Virus record (IMG/VR): IMGVR_UViG_3300032242_003384
Location: 1 to 38,770 of that record
DNA from: a virus
Strand: one strand, 5' to 3'
DNA length: 38,770 bases
The notes under the pieces were generated by a model. The model ran no database searches. It was not told where the DNA came from and saw only the letters and a program-made list of their open reading frames with translations. Shown here in pieces: positions 12,385 through 20,762 of this stretch. Both the position numbers and the translations under genes were made by a program. Numbering within the stretch: position 1 is the stretch's first letter; each line of letters starts with the position of its first letter.

Positions 12385-14073
12385 ATGATCCAGACACCGC
12401 ATCCAGTTCACCCCATTGTCGAGCTGCTCGGCCGCCGCAAGGATGGCCGTATTGCGGCCCGTGTGGGTGAGCGGGAGCGTTTGTTTACCCAGGATCAGCT
12501 GGCGGCCTACATCACGCAACGGGAAGAGGGGATACGTTTAGAGAAAGCGGACCCCTTGCGGTATGGCGTGGAGCCGGTGAGCTGGGGTCGTGCCGATGCC
12601 GAGCGTGCCCGGCTGCGGGAGAAATTCCCTGTCGGGGTGATTGAGGAATGGAACCTCGGAGGGAACCGCGCCGGTAAGAGCGAGCGAGCTGCCAAACGAA
12701 TCGTCGAACTGATGATCGCCAAAGATTTTGCCAAGGTATGGTGCCTGCAATCGACCGAAGCCTCATCGATTGAGAACCAGCAAGGGCTCATCTACAAATA
12801 CCTTCCACCCGAATACAAAACCGAGACCGGAAAACTCCGGCAGGGAACCACCACCAAGATCAACTACTCGGTCTCGGGCGGATTTACCGAGAACAAGCTC
12901 GTGCTGCCGAATGGTTCCATGTGCGTCTTCAAGTTCTACTCCATGGATGTGAAGAGCGTCGAGGGTGCCGAGTTGGATTGTGCCTGGGCAGACGAATTGG
13001 TCACCCCAGACTGGTTGGAGGCGCTCCGCTACCGTTTGCTTACCCGCAACGGACTCCTCCATGTGACATTCACCCCGGTGGCTGGTTACACCCCGACCGT
13101 GGCCAGCGTGCTGAATGGCGCCGTGACGACCGAGGAGGCCGAAGCCGAACTCCTGCCGAAGATTACGGGTGAGGGATTTGAAAAAGTTCCACTCATTCAG
13201 CAGCCAGTCATGCGGAATGCCGGGATCATTTATTTCCACACACAGGAAAACCCCTTTGGCAACTATCCTTCCCTCAAGGTCGTGCTGGAGGGAAAAAACA
13301 AGGAAACCATCCTTTGCAGGGCCTATGGTGTGGCTACCAAGAGCCGCGTTAGCCGGTTCCCGCGCTTCCGCGACGACGTCCATGTGGTCGATCCGGAATC
13401 AGTACCCAAGGATGGAAGTAACTACCACATCGTCGACCCGTGCTCGGGTAGGAATTGGTTCATGATCTGGGTGCGGGTCGACATCCGTGGGAGGCTCTTT
13501 GTGTACCGGGAGTGGCCAGATTCATCCCGCTACATTACTGGGGTGGGTGTGGTCGGTCCCTGGGCTGTGCCAAGTGCAAACAAGGCCGACGGCGACATGG
13601 GTGACGCGCAGAAGACCTTTGGCTGGGGTCTCCAGGAGTACAAAGAGGAGATCGCACGCCTTGAAAGTGATGAGGTCATCCGCGAGCGACTCATGGATTC
13701 GCGCTATGCATCGAGCGCTACGATCCTCCGTGATGGGGTGACGACACTACTCGATGAGTGTGCCGACATTGATCTTGATTTCAATCCTACCTCCGGACGA
13801 GCCATCGATGAGGGGGTCGATTTGATTAACAACGCCCTCGCCTATGATCCCGACAAACCGGTTGGCACGGGAAATGAACCAAGGCTTTTCATCTCCCGCG
13901 ATTGCGCCAATGTGATCTATGCACTCAAGGAATGGACGGGTGCCGACGGGAACAAAGCCGCCACCAAGGATCCACTGGACTGCGTCCGCTATGCGGTGAC
14001 CGCCGAGCCGGAGCTGCTCTATGTGGAAGGCGACATCTTGAGGCCGACCGCACACCCTGGCGGGTGTTATTAG
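12385..14073 (+). CDS. terL: Terminase large subunit
   Basis: A 562-residue packaging motor. The ATPase has Walker A GGNRAGKS (92-99) and Walker B LDCAWADE (197-204). The RNase H-like nuclease domain follows with candidate acidic residues D351 (YHIVDPCSGRNW) and D532 (KDPLDCVRYAV). The gene starts one base after the previous stop. No adjacent small subunit is recognisable. The next gene is the portal, with a late-type promoter between. Confidence 0.95.
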   Translation: MIQTPHPVHPIVELLGRRKDGRIAARVGERERLFTQDQLAAYITQREEGIRLEKADPLRYGVEPVSWGRADAERARLREKFPVGVIEEWNLGGNRAGKSERAAKRIVELMIAKDFAKVWCLQSTEASSIENQQGLIYKYLPPEYKTETGKLRQGTTTKINYSVSGGFTENKLVLPNGSMCVFKFYSMDVKSVEGAELDCAWADELVTPDWLEALRYRLLTRNGLLHVTFTPVAGYTPTVASVLNGAVTTEEAEAELLPKITGEGFEKVPLIQQPVMRNAGIIYFHTQENPFGNYPSLKVVLEGKNKETILCRAYGVATKSRVSRFPRFRDDVHVVDPESVPKDGSNYHIVDPCSGRNWFMIWVRVDIRGRLFVYREWPDSSRYITGVGVVGPWAVPSANKADGDMGDAQKTFGWGLQEYKEEIARLESDEVIRERLMDSRYASSATILRDGVTTLLDECADIDLDFNPTSGRAIDEGVDLINNALAYDPDKPVGTGNEPRLFISRDCANVIYALKEWTGADGNKAATKDPLDCVRYAVTAEPELLYVEGDILRPTAHPGGCY

Positions 14074-14080
14074 GAACCCC

Positions 14081-14118
14081 CTTAAGCTGGCCACCTCTGC
14101 GGGATAGTCTCCCCGCAT
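14081..14118 (+). promoter_or_regulatory. Late promoter A (portal)
   Basis: CTTAAGCTGGCCAC starts at 14081 and TAGTCT lies at 14105-14110. The portal ATG (14119) is only 8 nt after the -10, so transcripts would start 1-3 nt before the start codon. One of five sites with the same element and spacing. Confidence 0.68.
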
Positions 14119-16308
14119 ATGTCTCTTGCAAATGACGGTACAGGGTCGAAGATTGAGCGCATCGGGTCACTCGATGCCGGTGGTGACCTTGCTGACAATC
14201 TGGCGATCCTATCGACCGAACTGATCCAGTCAACCCGCGACGCCTTCTGGTACTACAACCGATCCGAGCAGGCCTACCACACCCGTCTCAATCTGTGGAA
14301 CGGTCAGTCTGCCGACGGCCGTAAGCATGGTGCCGATCTGAATGCCCAGCCATTTCCCTGGGAAGGTGCTAGCGACATGAGGCCACGAGTCATTGATTCT
14401 GCAATCAATGAGCAAGTGATGCTCATGATGAGTGCATTTACTAGGGCAAATACTCAGGCCGTGGCCATGGATTCCGATGATTTGGAGTATGCTGAAAAGG
14501 TTTCCACGTTGCTGAAATACGTCATCTGGAACCAAATGCGCCCGCAAATCCGCCGGGAACTGCAACTGGCGGCCAACTGGCGGCAGACCTACGGAGCCAG
14601 CATCACGGCCATCATGTGGGACCAGCAACTTCGCCGGACGACACAGGATATCACACTCGACGGCCTGGCCACCATGATGGGTGCCACTGAGGATCCCCAG
14701 CAACTTGCCGCCATCAAACAACAGGTCACCGAGCAAGTGATGGACCCCCTACGCGAGGAAGAGAACCTCCGCATCCTGACCGGCATGAGCCCGATTTTGA
14801 AGAAAGGTCCCGCCCGCGCCTGCTTGAAAATGCTTCGCGAGACAGGCCGCTGCGAGATTCCTATTCCCGAAGTCTTTTCAGCAATGCCGAAATGGAGCGC
14901 CCTGCTCCCGATGGTCGATGTCTTCTTCCCTTGCATCACCGATGACATCCAGCGTGCCCCTTGGGTAGCGCACCGCGAGCGCCTGACCGAAAGCGAACTT
15001 CGGGACCGCATCAACACCCACGGCTACGATCCAGATTGGGTCGAGGAGGCGGTTAAGCGCAAAGGATACGTTGTCGACACCCTGACTTCCAACCTCCTGT
15101 TGCTATCCGAATCTCGCCGCAACTTCTGGGGCATCCTAGACTACGAGCGCCGCGACCTGATCGAAATCTTTCATTTTCATCGCAAGTCGGTGGATGACGA
15201 TGGCATTCCAAACGTCTGGAATACCGTGCTCTGTCTCGGCGTCCGTGATTCGGTTGCCCTTGACGAGGCACTCCCCTACGAGCACGGCCAGTATCCTTAC
15301 GTCGTCCATCAGCGGGAACAGATTGCCCGCACCATCCTTGAGTCCCGCGGCATCCCGACCATTGCCGACACCTGGGAACATGAAATTAAAGTTCAGCGCG
15401 ATGCCCGTACGGATCGCACCTCCATTTCCGTCCTCCCGCCAATTCTCGTCCCAGCGTCTCGTGGCGCCATGAACCTTTCCTTCGGCCCGGGCACCAAGTG
15501 GCCGAGCCGTCGTGGTGAGGAAATCTCCTGGATGCAGATACCGCCGGGGGACGGATCCTCTATCGAAATCGAAAAGGCCTCCCAGACGACGTTGGATCAA
15601 TACCTTGGCCGAATGACCGAGAATTGCCCGCCGCAGTTGGCTCAGCTCCATCAGCAAGATCTCGTGGACGGGTGGCTGCTTGAAATGCGCCAGGTCGTGG
15701 GACAGACGTTGCAGCTTTGTCAGCAATACATGAGCGAAGATCATGTCACGCGCATTGTCGGAACATTATCCCGGCCGTGGAATGCCGGACGTAGCGAGCT
15801 GCAGGGAATGTTTGATGTTTCCCTTGAGTTTGACATTCGTGACCTCAATCACGAACTGCTTAAGGAGAAGTTTGGCCTTATCCAAAGCGTCCTGGCCAAT
15901 GACCGATTCGGGCGGGTCGATTATAGCAAGTTTACGGAACTGATGTTCCGCGCCATCGATCCAAACATGGCCGGAGCCGTGCTTCAGCCAATGGATCAGG
16001 CCACGCAGGCACAGGTTTCCGACGAGCAAAGTGCATTGACCCAAATGGTGGCTGGAATCGAGCCGCCCATGCAGCCCCAGGCAGGAATGAATTATCAGCT
16101 CAGACTCCAGACATTGCAGCAAAGCATTCAAGTAAACCCGGAACTTCAGCAAATGATCGCAGCGCGGCCAGTGCTTTCCAAAATGGTGGAGAACCGGGTC
16201 AAGTTTTTGAATTTTCAAATACAACAGCAAGGAAACGCCCAGATCGGGCGCGTCGGCACGCAGCCGGTGTTGCAGTCGGGGCAAGGTGACCAATCGGCAC
16301 AAGCATGA
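14119..16308 (+). CDS. Portal protein
   Basis: A 729-residue protein, the length of P22-type and SU10-type podovirus portals. Features include an N-terminal helix with YYNRSEQAYHTRLNLWNG, the segment FPWEGASDMRPRVIDSAINE typical of this portal family, the central crown/wing region, and a Gln-rich helical C-terminus (QPQAGMNYQLRLQTLQQSIQ) like the barrel of P22 portals. It would form the dodecameric vertex through which DNA is packaged. It follows terL and precedes scaffold and capsid, the standard order. No Shine-Dalgarno is present. Confidence 0.92.
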   Translation: MSLANDGTGSKIERIGSLDAGGDLADNLAILSTELIQSTRDAFWYYNRSEQAYHTRLNLWNGQSADGRKHGADLNAQPFPWEGASDMRPRVIDSAINEQVMLMMSAFTRANTQAVAMDSDDLEYAEKVSTLLKYVIWNQMRPQIRRELQLAANWRQTYGASITAIMWDQQLRRTTQDITLDGLATMMGATEDPQQLAAIKQQVTEQVMDPLREEENLRILTGMSPILKKGPARACLKMLRETGRCEIPIPEVFSAMPKWSALLPMVDVFFPCITDDIQRAPWVAHRERLTESELRDRINTHGYDPDWVEEAVKRKGYVVDTLTSNLLLLSESRRNFWGILDYERRDLIEIFHFHRKSVDDDGIPNVWNTVLCLGVRDSVALDEALPYEHGQYPYVVHQREQIARTILESRGIPTIADTWEHEIKVQRDARTDRTSISVLPPILVPASRGAMNLSFGPGTKWPSRRGEEISWMQIPPGDGSSIEIEKASQTTLDQYLGRMTENCPPQLAQLHQQDLVDGWLLEMRQVVGQTLQLCQQYMSEDHVTRIVGTLSRPWNAGRSELQGMFDVSLEFDIRDLNHELLKEKFGLIQSVLANDRFGRVDYSKFTELMFRAIDPNMAGAVLQPMDQATQAQVSDEQSALTQMVAGIEPPMQPQAGMNYQLRLQTLQQSIQVNPELQQMIAARPVLSKMVENRVKFLNFQIQQQGNAQIGRVGTQPVLQSGQGDQSAQA

Positions 16309-16418
16309 AGCCCAAGAAAATCCGATTTAAGAAACTGACCCCGGCAGAGAAATTATTGGCCATGCTGGAAGCAAATCTCCGAGCAAGCAAATTTAGTTCT
16401 GCCAAGAAATCCCAATGA
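16305..16418 (+). CDS. Basic microprotein (37 aa)
   Basis: A 37-residue Lys/Arg-rich peptide (MKPKKIRFKKLTPAEKLLAM) joined by ATGA overlaps to portal and to the next gene. No family recognised; the coupling at both ends is its main support. Confidence 0.5.
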   Translation: MKPKKIRFKKLTPAEKLLAMLEANLRASKFSSAKKSQ

Positions 16419-16708
16419 TCAAAAAGTTTTTGTCCCGATTCCGCGCCGCTCCCTATGTGCTGCGGGCGACGCGCATGGATGATGCGCAATTGATTGGCGC
16501 CCTGTCGGTCGATGCCGACCATCCCGTCCTGCAGGCCGTGATGGAAGTAATTGACCGCGCACGCACCGAAGCCCGGAGCGAGGCCAAAGCGATTATCAAG
16601 AGCGAACGTGAGACCATTTTTGCCCTGGGCGGGGAGAATGGCCTCGACCGCTTGGAAGAATACCTCCTTAACCTCCGGGCTGAAGCAATGAGGCAAAAGC
16701 AAAGCTGA
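16415..16708 (+). CDS. Hypothetical head-region protein (97 aa)
   Basis: A charged helical protein (DHPVLQAVMEVIDRARTEAR and a final LEEYLLNLRAEAMRQK) between portal and scaffold. Position and composition fit a small head-assembly factor. Proteins of this kind near portals are common but poorly defined. Confidence 0.62.
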   Translation: MIKKFLSRFRAAPYVLRATRMDDAQLIGALSVDADHPVLQAVMEVIDRARTEARSEAKAIIKSERETIFALGGENGLDRLEEYLLNLRAEAMRQKQS

Positions 16709-16715
16709 AAAGTTT

Positions 16716-16750
16716 TCCCTTTGTGCTTCTTGTGCATTTTGTGGCTAATC
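16716..16750 (+). repeat. Host-type degenerate repeat (CTTTGTGC/TTTTGTGG) in leader
   Basis: The stretch reads as successive degenerate copies of a CTTTGTG heptamer ending in GGCTAATC. Tandem strings of this kind are dispersed in intergenic DNA of several bacterial phyla; here one lies just before late promoter B. Confidence 0.4.
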
Positions 16751-16777
16751 CTTTTTGTTTTCCCTCCGCAAAACCTT

Positions 16778-16814
16778 CTTAAGCTCGCCACGTTGAGGGA
16801 GCACATTCCGCGCA
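16778..16814 (+). promoter_or_regulatory. Late promoter B (scaffold/capsid)
   Basis: CTTAAGCTCGCCACGTTG starts at 16778, CACATT lies at 16802-16807, and CGCATGGG begins at 16811. It matches promoter D in 18 of the first 18 positions except one. The ATG at 16814 opens a 24-codon frame (MGSSCASIGSASCGAKASAD...) that ends at 16888, before the scaffold start at 16903. Confidence 0.7.
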
Positions 16815-16902
16815 TGGGATCTTCCTGCGCTTCGATCGGCTCCGCATCCTGCGGGGCAAAGGCAAGTGCTGACTTAATGGCCCCTTAGTGGCCTAAAACA
16901 CT

Positions 16903-17955
16903 ATGAGCGAAAGCACCCAAGAAACAGTCGCACCCGTCACGGAAACCGCTGAAGAATCCTTTAGCGATATCTTAGACCATCTCCCGCCCGAGGTGGCTCA
17001 AGCCCTTGGAAAGTCAAAAGACTCCAAGAGCAGTCCCGAGCCCGAGCCTACGGATGCCGAGACGGAAGATCCGGAAACGGAGACCGAAACTGACAACGAC
17101 GCGCCTGAGGAATCCGATGAGGAATCCAAGGACGATCAAGATACGGAAGAGAAAGAGGAATCCGAGGAGGAGAAACCCAAGGGGATTGAGAAGCTCGAAA
17201 AGCGGATCGACAAACTGACGCGGCGCCGCAAGGAAGCCGAATCGGTTGCCGAGTCACTTCGTGCCGAAAACGAAACCCTCAAGGCGGAGGTCGAAAAACG
17301 ATCCGTCATCAAACTTGAGCCCACGGCCGACGACCCATTGGCCGACCTCGACTCGATGAGTGACCTTGAGTCCAAGGTAAGTGCCGCCAAGAAAGTCCGC
17401 GCCTGGGCGTTGGCTAATCCCGACGGCGCCGCCGTGACCAACCCCGACGGTAGTGAACGGTATGTGGATCGTGGCGAGATTGCCAAATTCGTGGCCCAAA
17501 CCGACGCCCTCCTCACCGACCATGCCCCGGCTCGCAAGGAATACCTGGCTCAACGTGAAGCCATCCTGCCGGAAGCCAAGGCCGCCTACCCTGATTTGTT
17601 CAAGGTAGGATCTGCCGAGCACAAAATCATGGTGGATACCCTCAAACAAGTCCCCGCGCTCAAGCGCCTGCCAGGCTACGAAATGGTCATTGGCGACGCC
17701 TTGCTGGGGATGAAATACCGGATCGAAGCTTCCAAGTCAGCACAATCCAAGTCCGCGCCTGAGTCAAAAGGTAGTAACGCAGCCAAATCCTCAACCACCG
17801 CGGCCCTGGGAGCTAGAAAAGTAATCGCCCCGGCGATTCCCAAGCCCTCAGCAAGCCGCCCCCCCGCTGCCAGTACCAAGGGGAAATCCAATCGCCTCGA
17901 CCGAGTGATCGGATCGGGAAGCGTGGATGACCTTGCGGCCTACTTCGGCGGGTAA
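16903..17955 (+). CDS. Scaffolding protein
   Basis: A 350-residue protein directly before the capsid gene. An extremely acidic Glu/Asp/Thr-rich region (about 45-95) leads into a long coiled coil (KLEKRIDKLTRRRKEAESVA, about 97-135). A globular middle and a basic Ser/Pro/Ala-rich tail follow, ending GSGSVDDLAAYFGG. Disordered acidic head, coiled coil and basic C-terminal capsid-binding tail are typical of phage scaffolds. It would direct procapsid assembly and leave before maturation. Confidence 0.82.
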   Translation: MSESTQETVAPVTETAEESFSDILDHLPPEVAQALGKSKDSKSSPEPEPTDAETEDPETETETDNDAPEESDEESKDDQDTEEKEESEEEKPKGIEKLEKRIDKLTRRRKEAESVAESLRAENETLKAEVEKRSVIKLEPTADDPLADLDSMSDLESKVSAAKKVRAWALANPDGAAVTNPDGSERYVDRGEIAKFVAQTDALLTDHAPARKEYLAQREAILPEAKAAYPDLFKVGSAEHKIMVDTLKQVPALKRLPGYEMVIGDALLGMKYRIEASKSAQSKSAPESKGSNAAKSSTTAALGARKVIAPAIPKPSASRPPAASTKGKSNRLDRVIGSGSVDDLAAYFGG

Positions 17956-17957
17956 TC

Positions 17958-17988
17958 TAACACGTCAGCAACAACTCAAAACAACAAC
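17958..17988 (+). promoter_or_regulatory. A/C-rich leader of the capsid gene without Shine-Dalgarno
   Basis: The 31 nt before the capsid ATG contain repeated CAA (CAGCAACAACTCAAAACAAC) and almost no G. This is the most expressed gene of any phage, so SD-free initiation on an unstructured CAA leader is implied. Similar leaders precede 6642, 11043, 12085 and 22491. Confidence 0.6.
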
Positions 17989-18999
17989 ATGGCAGCAACA
18001 ACTTACATCAATTCCGTCGGCAAGAGGGAAGACCTCTCCGACATCATCGCCGTGGTGGACGCCAAGGAGACAGTCCTGACCTCCACCATCAAGAAGGGTT
18101 CCAAGAAGCCCACCAACGCCTACGTCGAGTGGCTCGTTGATTCCTATCCTTCCACCAGCACCGCTGGCACGGTTGACGGAACCGAGGTCAGCTACTCCAG
18201 CGCCGCCGATTTCGCATCGACACGCGCCCGCATCGGCACCTACATCCAGCAGTTCCGCCGCATCCCCGGCGTCAGCCGTCTGGAAGAGGTCGTCGCAACG
18301 GTTGCCGGTGTCAACAACCCTGATCCTCAGGGAGTGGCCGGAGCCACGGAATTTGCCCGTGCAAAGGCCAAGGCAACGGTCATGGTCAAGCGTGACATCG
18401 AGGCGACTTTCCTGAGCGCCAATGGTGCCCAGGCAGATGATGGTACCAACCCGTACCTCACCCGTGGTCTTGGAAAGTGGCTTAGCTCCTCGGCTGATAC
18501 CGTGGCGCTCGGCCAGTCCAACGTCCTCCTCAACAGCGCCCAGATCTATTCTGGCACCCTGGCAAACTTCACGGAGGATTCCCTCCGCACGGTTCTCCAG
18601 CAGCGCTGGAGTGTGACGGGCCGTGGTGGGGACCTCCTCGCCATCGTCGGCAGCGACATCAAGAACTCGGTTTCCGATTTCTCCCGCTACCTCCCGAGCA
18701 AGACCAGCAACACCCCTGTGCGTTTCTACAATCAGGATGTGAACAGCAAGATGGTCTCCTCCGTTGTGGATATCTACAGCGGTGACTACGGCAATCTGGA
18801 GCTCCACCTGAGCGCCTTCCTGCCCAACACCAAGACCGGCTACATCGTTGACCCCGAGTATGTCGAGGTTCGCACCCACACCGCCCCGTACTTCACCGAG
18901 CTCCCTGATCTCGGTGCAGGCCGCCGCGGCATCGTGGAGGCTATCGTGGCCTTGGTTCCTACCAACCCACAGGCACACGCCAAGATCAGCGCAAGCTAA
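17989..18999 (+). CDS. Major capsid protein, SU10-like (DUF5309 type)
   Basis: A 336-residue HK97-fold capsid protein. The N-terminus (TTYINSVGKREDLSDIIAVV then DAKETVLTSTIKKG) and the following EWLVDSYP match the DUF5309/SU10 capsid pattern of a REDLSD motif and a T-PL-S-IGK-like E-loop start. The centre (RFYNQDVNSKMVSSVVDIYS) and C-terminus (YFTELPDLGAGRRGIVEAIV) are also characteristic. There is no protease gene or cleaved N-arm, so assembly uses the separate scaffold. Codon use is strongly biased to C-ending codons, as expected for high expression. Confidence 0.92.
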   Translation: MAATTYINSVGKREDLSDIIAVVDAKETVLTSTIKKGSKKPTNAYVEWLVDSYPSTSTAGTVDGTEVSYSSAADFASTRARIGTYIQQFRRIPGVSRLEEVVATVAGVNNPDPQGVAGATEFARAKAKATVMVKRDIEATFLSANGAQADDGTNPYLTRGLGKWLSSSADTVALGQSNVLLNSAQIYSGTLANFTEDSLRTVLQQRWSVTGRGGDLLAIVGSDIKNSVSDFSRYLPSKTSNTPVRFYNQDVNSKMVSSVVDIYSGDYGNLELHLSAFLPNTKTGYIVDPEYVEVRTHTAPYFTELPDLGAGRRGIVEAIVALVPTNPQAHAKISAS

Positions 19000-19018
19000 G
19001 AACTGGTTCGTGATACTC

Positions 19019-19044
19019 AGCGTCCGGGGGAAACCCCGGGCGCT
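19019..19044 (+). terminator. Strong hairpin with GAAA tetraloop after the capsid gene
   Basis: An 11-bp stem (AGCGTCCGGGG / CCCCGGGCGCT, one G-U pair) closes a GAAA loop 20 nt after the capsid stop. No U-tract follows, so it may stabilise the capsid mRNA 3' end or mark processing rather than end transcription. Confidence 0.5.
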
Positions 19045-19070
19045 GCAATCACCAACCAATTCATGATTCT

Positions 19071-19107
19071 TCTATCTCCGCGCCTCTGCGCCGCTGCGCG
19101 ATAAAAT
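19071..19107 (+). repeat. Host-type degenerate repeat (CTCTGCGCC) between capsid and next gene
   Basis: Successive copies of a CTSYGCGC unit followed by GATAAAATCC. This resembles the CTCTGCG-type heptamer strings scattered in intergenic DNA of several bacterial phyla. It lies immediately before the 19111 start. Confidence 0.4.
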
Positions 19108-19110
19108 CCT

Positions 19111-19572
19111 ATGACCGATTCCCTCATTGAACCTATCGAATGTAGTTCCGCGGTCATTTCGGAATTTCGTCAAGGGTTTAGGGCTCACGCGGTGGAAGCA
19201 GCACTCCGCCAGGAAAAGGTAAATGCCTATTCGCGTCGTATAGAAAATTCTTCCCGGTTGATGGATGGGATTGGTCAACTCAAGTACCGTATTGATGCCG
19301 ATTTGTATCATCACATGAGGGCAATCTTTGGCCCTGATTGTTGGAAGGATACTTCCTTTACCGATGCCCTGGAACGTGACGGGGTGATCCAGCGGGTCAA
19401 AGGAGTTTCTGATAAGATCATGTCGTTTGCTTCAGCACCTCAGCCGGATTCCTCAACCGCATCCAAGATTATTGCCGAGCACACATTTCCGGAATCCGAT
19501 CTCCCTATTCCCTCCACTGAAGGGACTGTGGATGGCACCGAAGTGGTCGAAACCGATACGATTGTCTCATGA
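19111..19572 (+). CDS. Hypothetical head-to-tail region protein (153 aa)
   Basis: A helical N-terminal two thirds (EFRQGFRAHAVEAALRQEKV; later YRIDADLYHHMRAIFGPDCW) is followed by an acidic Ser/Thr-rich tail with EGTVDGTEVVETDT. A similar TVDGTEV string occurs in the capsid protein, by coincidence or shared ancestry. Position between capsid and connector suggests a head completion factor. Family not recognised. It overlaps the connector gene by 4 nt. Confidence 0.65.
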   Translation: MTDSLIEPIECSSAVISEFRQGFRAHAVEAALRQEKVNAYSRRIENSSRLMDGIGQLKYRIDADLYHHMRAIFGPDCWKDTSFTDALERDGVIQRVKGVSDKIMSFASAPQPDSSTASKIIAEHTFPESDLPIPSTEGTVDGTEVVETDTIVS

Positions 19573-20360
19573 GAACCGTCACTTTTAAAAGCGTCATTGA
19601 CGGCGCCCTGGCCCGCATGGGTCTCGATCCTTTGGTCTCCCCGTCATCCAATACGCTCGCCGCGTTTACGGAATACGCCAACTCATCATATCGGGCAGCA
19701 TGGGAGATGTACCCGTGGCCGGAGGCCGTCCGATTTGAAAACCGCCAGTTCTATCCTTCCTGGGTAACTGCTACTTCCTATGCTGCCAATGATGTCGTCC
19801 TGGCCAGTGATGGAAATTATTATTATGCAGTCCAGGCCAATTCGTCACAGGATCCCACGACAGATTCCTCCGATACCTATTGGGCACCGGCTAGTTCGTA
19901 CCCGACAACCAACGGAAGCGGTATCCTATTTGCGATTTCCCTTGATCAAATCCTCAATGGAGTGACCAAGACTCCGATTGGTGAAGTGATTGGTGTTTGG
20001 CAAAGCGACCCAAGAACCAACCGTTATTCTACTCCGGTCAACTGGATGCTGACGGGTGATGGGATTGTGGTTGGGCAGAATGGGCTTTCGGTCACTTCCA
20101 TTCCGTCGACCGTATGGGTTGAATTTACAACCCGCCCAACGGTCTTTACGACTGCGAATTATTCCGATGGCTCGACCATTCCCTATGTCGTGGCCGAGGC
20201 CGTGAAATATGGAATCTGTGCCGAAGCGCAACGGGAAGATGGTCAGTTCGATAAAGCTGCCGCGCATGATGCCAACGCCATTGCCTGTCTTAATACGGAA
20301 TGGGACAAGCTTGAGATGAAACAAGGTCAGCGGGGCCGATTCACGGCCATGACACGGTAA
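19569..20360 (+). CDS. Head-tail connector / tail-tube-A-like protein with carbohydrate-binding-like insert
   Basis: The 263-residue protein starts TFKSVIDGALARMGLDPLVS and has the AAFTEYANSSYRAAWEMYPW segment typical of podovirus gatekeeper/tubular-tail-A proteins; its C-terminal helices (VVAEAVKYGICAEAQREDGQ) fit too. Between them lies an insert at about 58-100 (WVTATSYAANDVVLASDGNY and YYAVQANSS), the Y-x-x-(G/N)-D-V-V pattern of small CBM5/12-like sugar-binding modules. The protein probably closes the portal, and the insert may decorate the neck. Confidence 0.78.
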   Translation: MRTVTFKSVIDGALARMGLDPLVSPSSNTLAAFTEYANSSYRAAWEMYPWPEAVRFENRQFYPSWVTATSYAANDVVLASDGNYYYAVQANSSQDPTTDSSDTYWAPASSYPTTNGSGILFAISLDQILNGVTKTPIGEVIGVWQSDPRTNRYSTPVNWMLTGDGIVVGQNGLSVTSIPSTVWVEFTTRPTVFTTANYSDGSTIPYVVAEAVKYGICAEAQREDGQFDKAAAHDANAIACLNTEWDKLEMKQGQRGRFTAMTR

Positions 20361-20384
20361 CTCCGGAAAAGGGAATATAAATTT

Positions 20385-20759
20385 ATGAGCGAACTAATGA
20401 TCGGAAAGACCGCGGGTGGCCTTAAAATCCCGGTGCAAGTTGATAGCACAGGCAAACTCCAAGTGGGAGGTGTCCAGCTCGATAATCTAAACGTCAACAC
20501 CGATCAAATCGAAAGCAAACAAGACACGACCAACGCTTTGCTTACAACGACTGCGGCGGACGTAGCGACCATCAAAGGCAACAGCGCCAAAGTACCCGGC
20601 TTCAGCCTCCCCGCTTACGATTATATTTCCTGTAGCTACACGGGTAGCAACCTCACGGGGGTCGTCTACAAGTCTGGCGGGTCTAGCGGAACAACGGTCG
20701 CTACGTTGACCCTAGGATACGACGGCAGCAACAACCTCACCTCGGTCACCAAGAGCTAG
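20385..20759 (+). CDS. Small tail/fibre-associated protein (124 aa)
   Basis: It begins MSELMIGKTAGGLKIPVQVD and continues with GKLQVGG, a pattern also found at the N-terminus of the 22491-22805 product (IGKDSAGNRHPLLTLTNGAL). The middle is a helical NTDQIESKQDTTNALL segment; the end is a small beta domain. Likely a structural adaptor for fibres. It lies 3 nt before the fibre gene. Confidence 0.66.
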   Translation: MSELMIGKTAGGLKIPVQVDSTGKLQVGGVQLDNLNVNTDQIESKQDTTNALLTTTAADVATIKGNSAKVPGFSLPAYDYISCSYTGSNLTGVVYKSGGSSGTTVATLTLGYDGSNNLTSVTKS

Positions 20760-20762
20760 GTT

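Noticed and set aside
17965-19059. 364-codon minus-strand frame opposite the capsid gene
   Set aside because: It mirrors the strongly biased capsid codons; no start signal, no family pattern, and it would run against the late operon.
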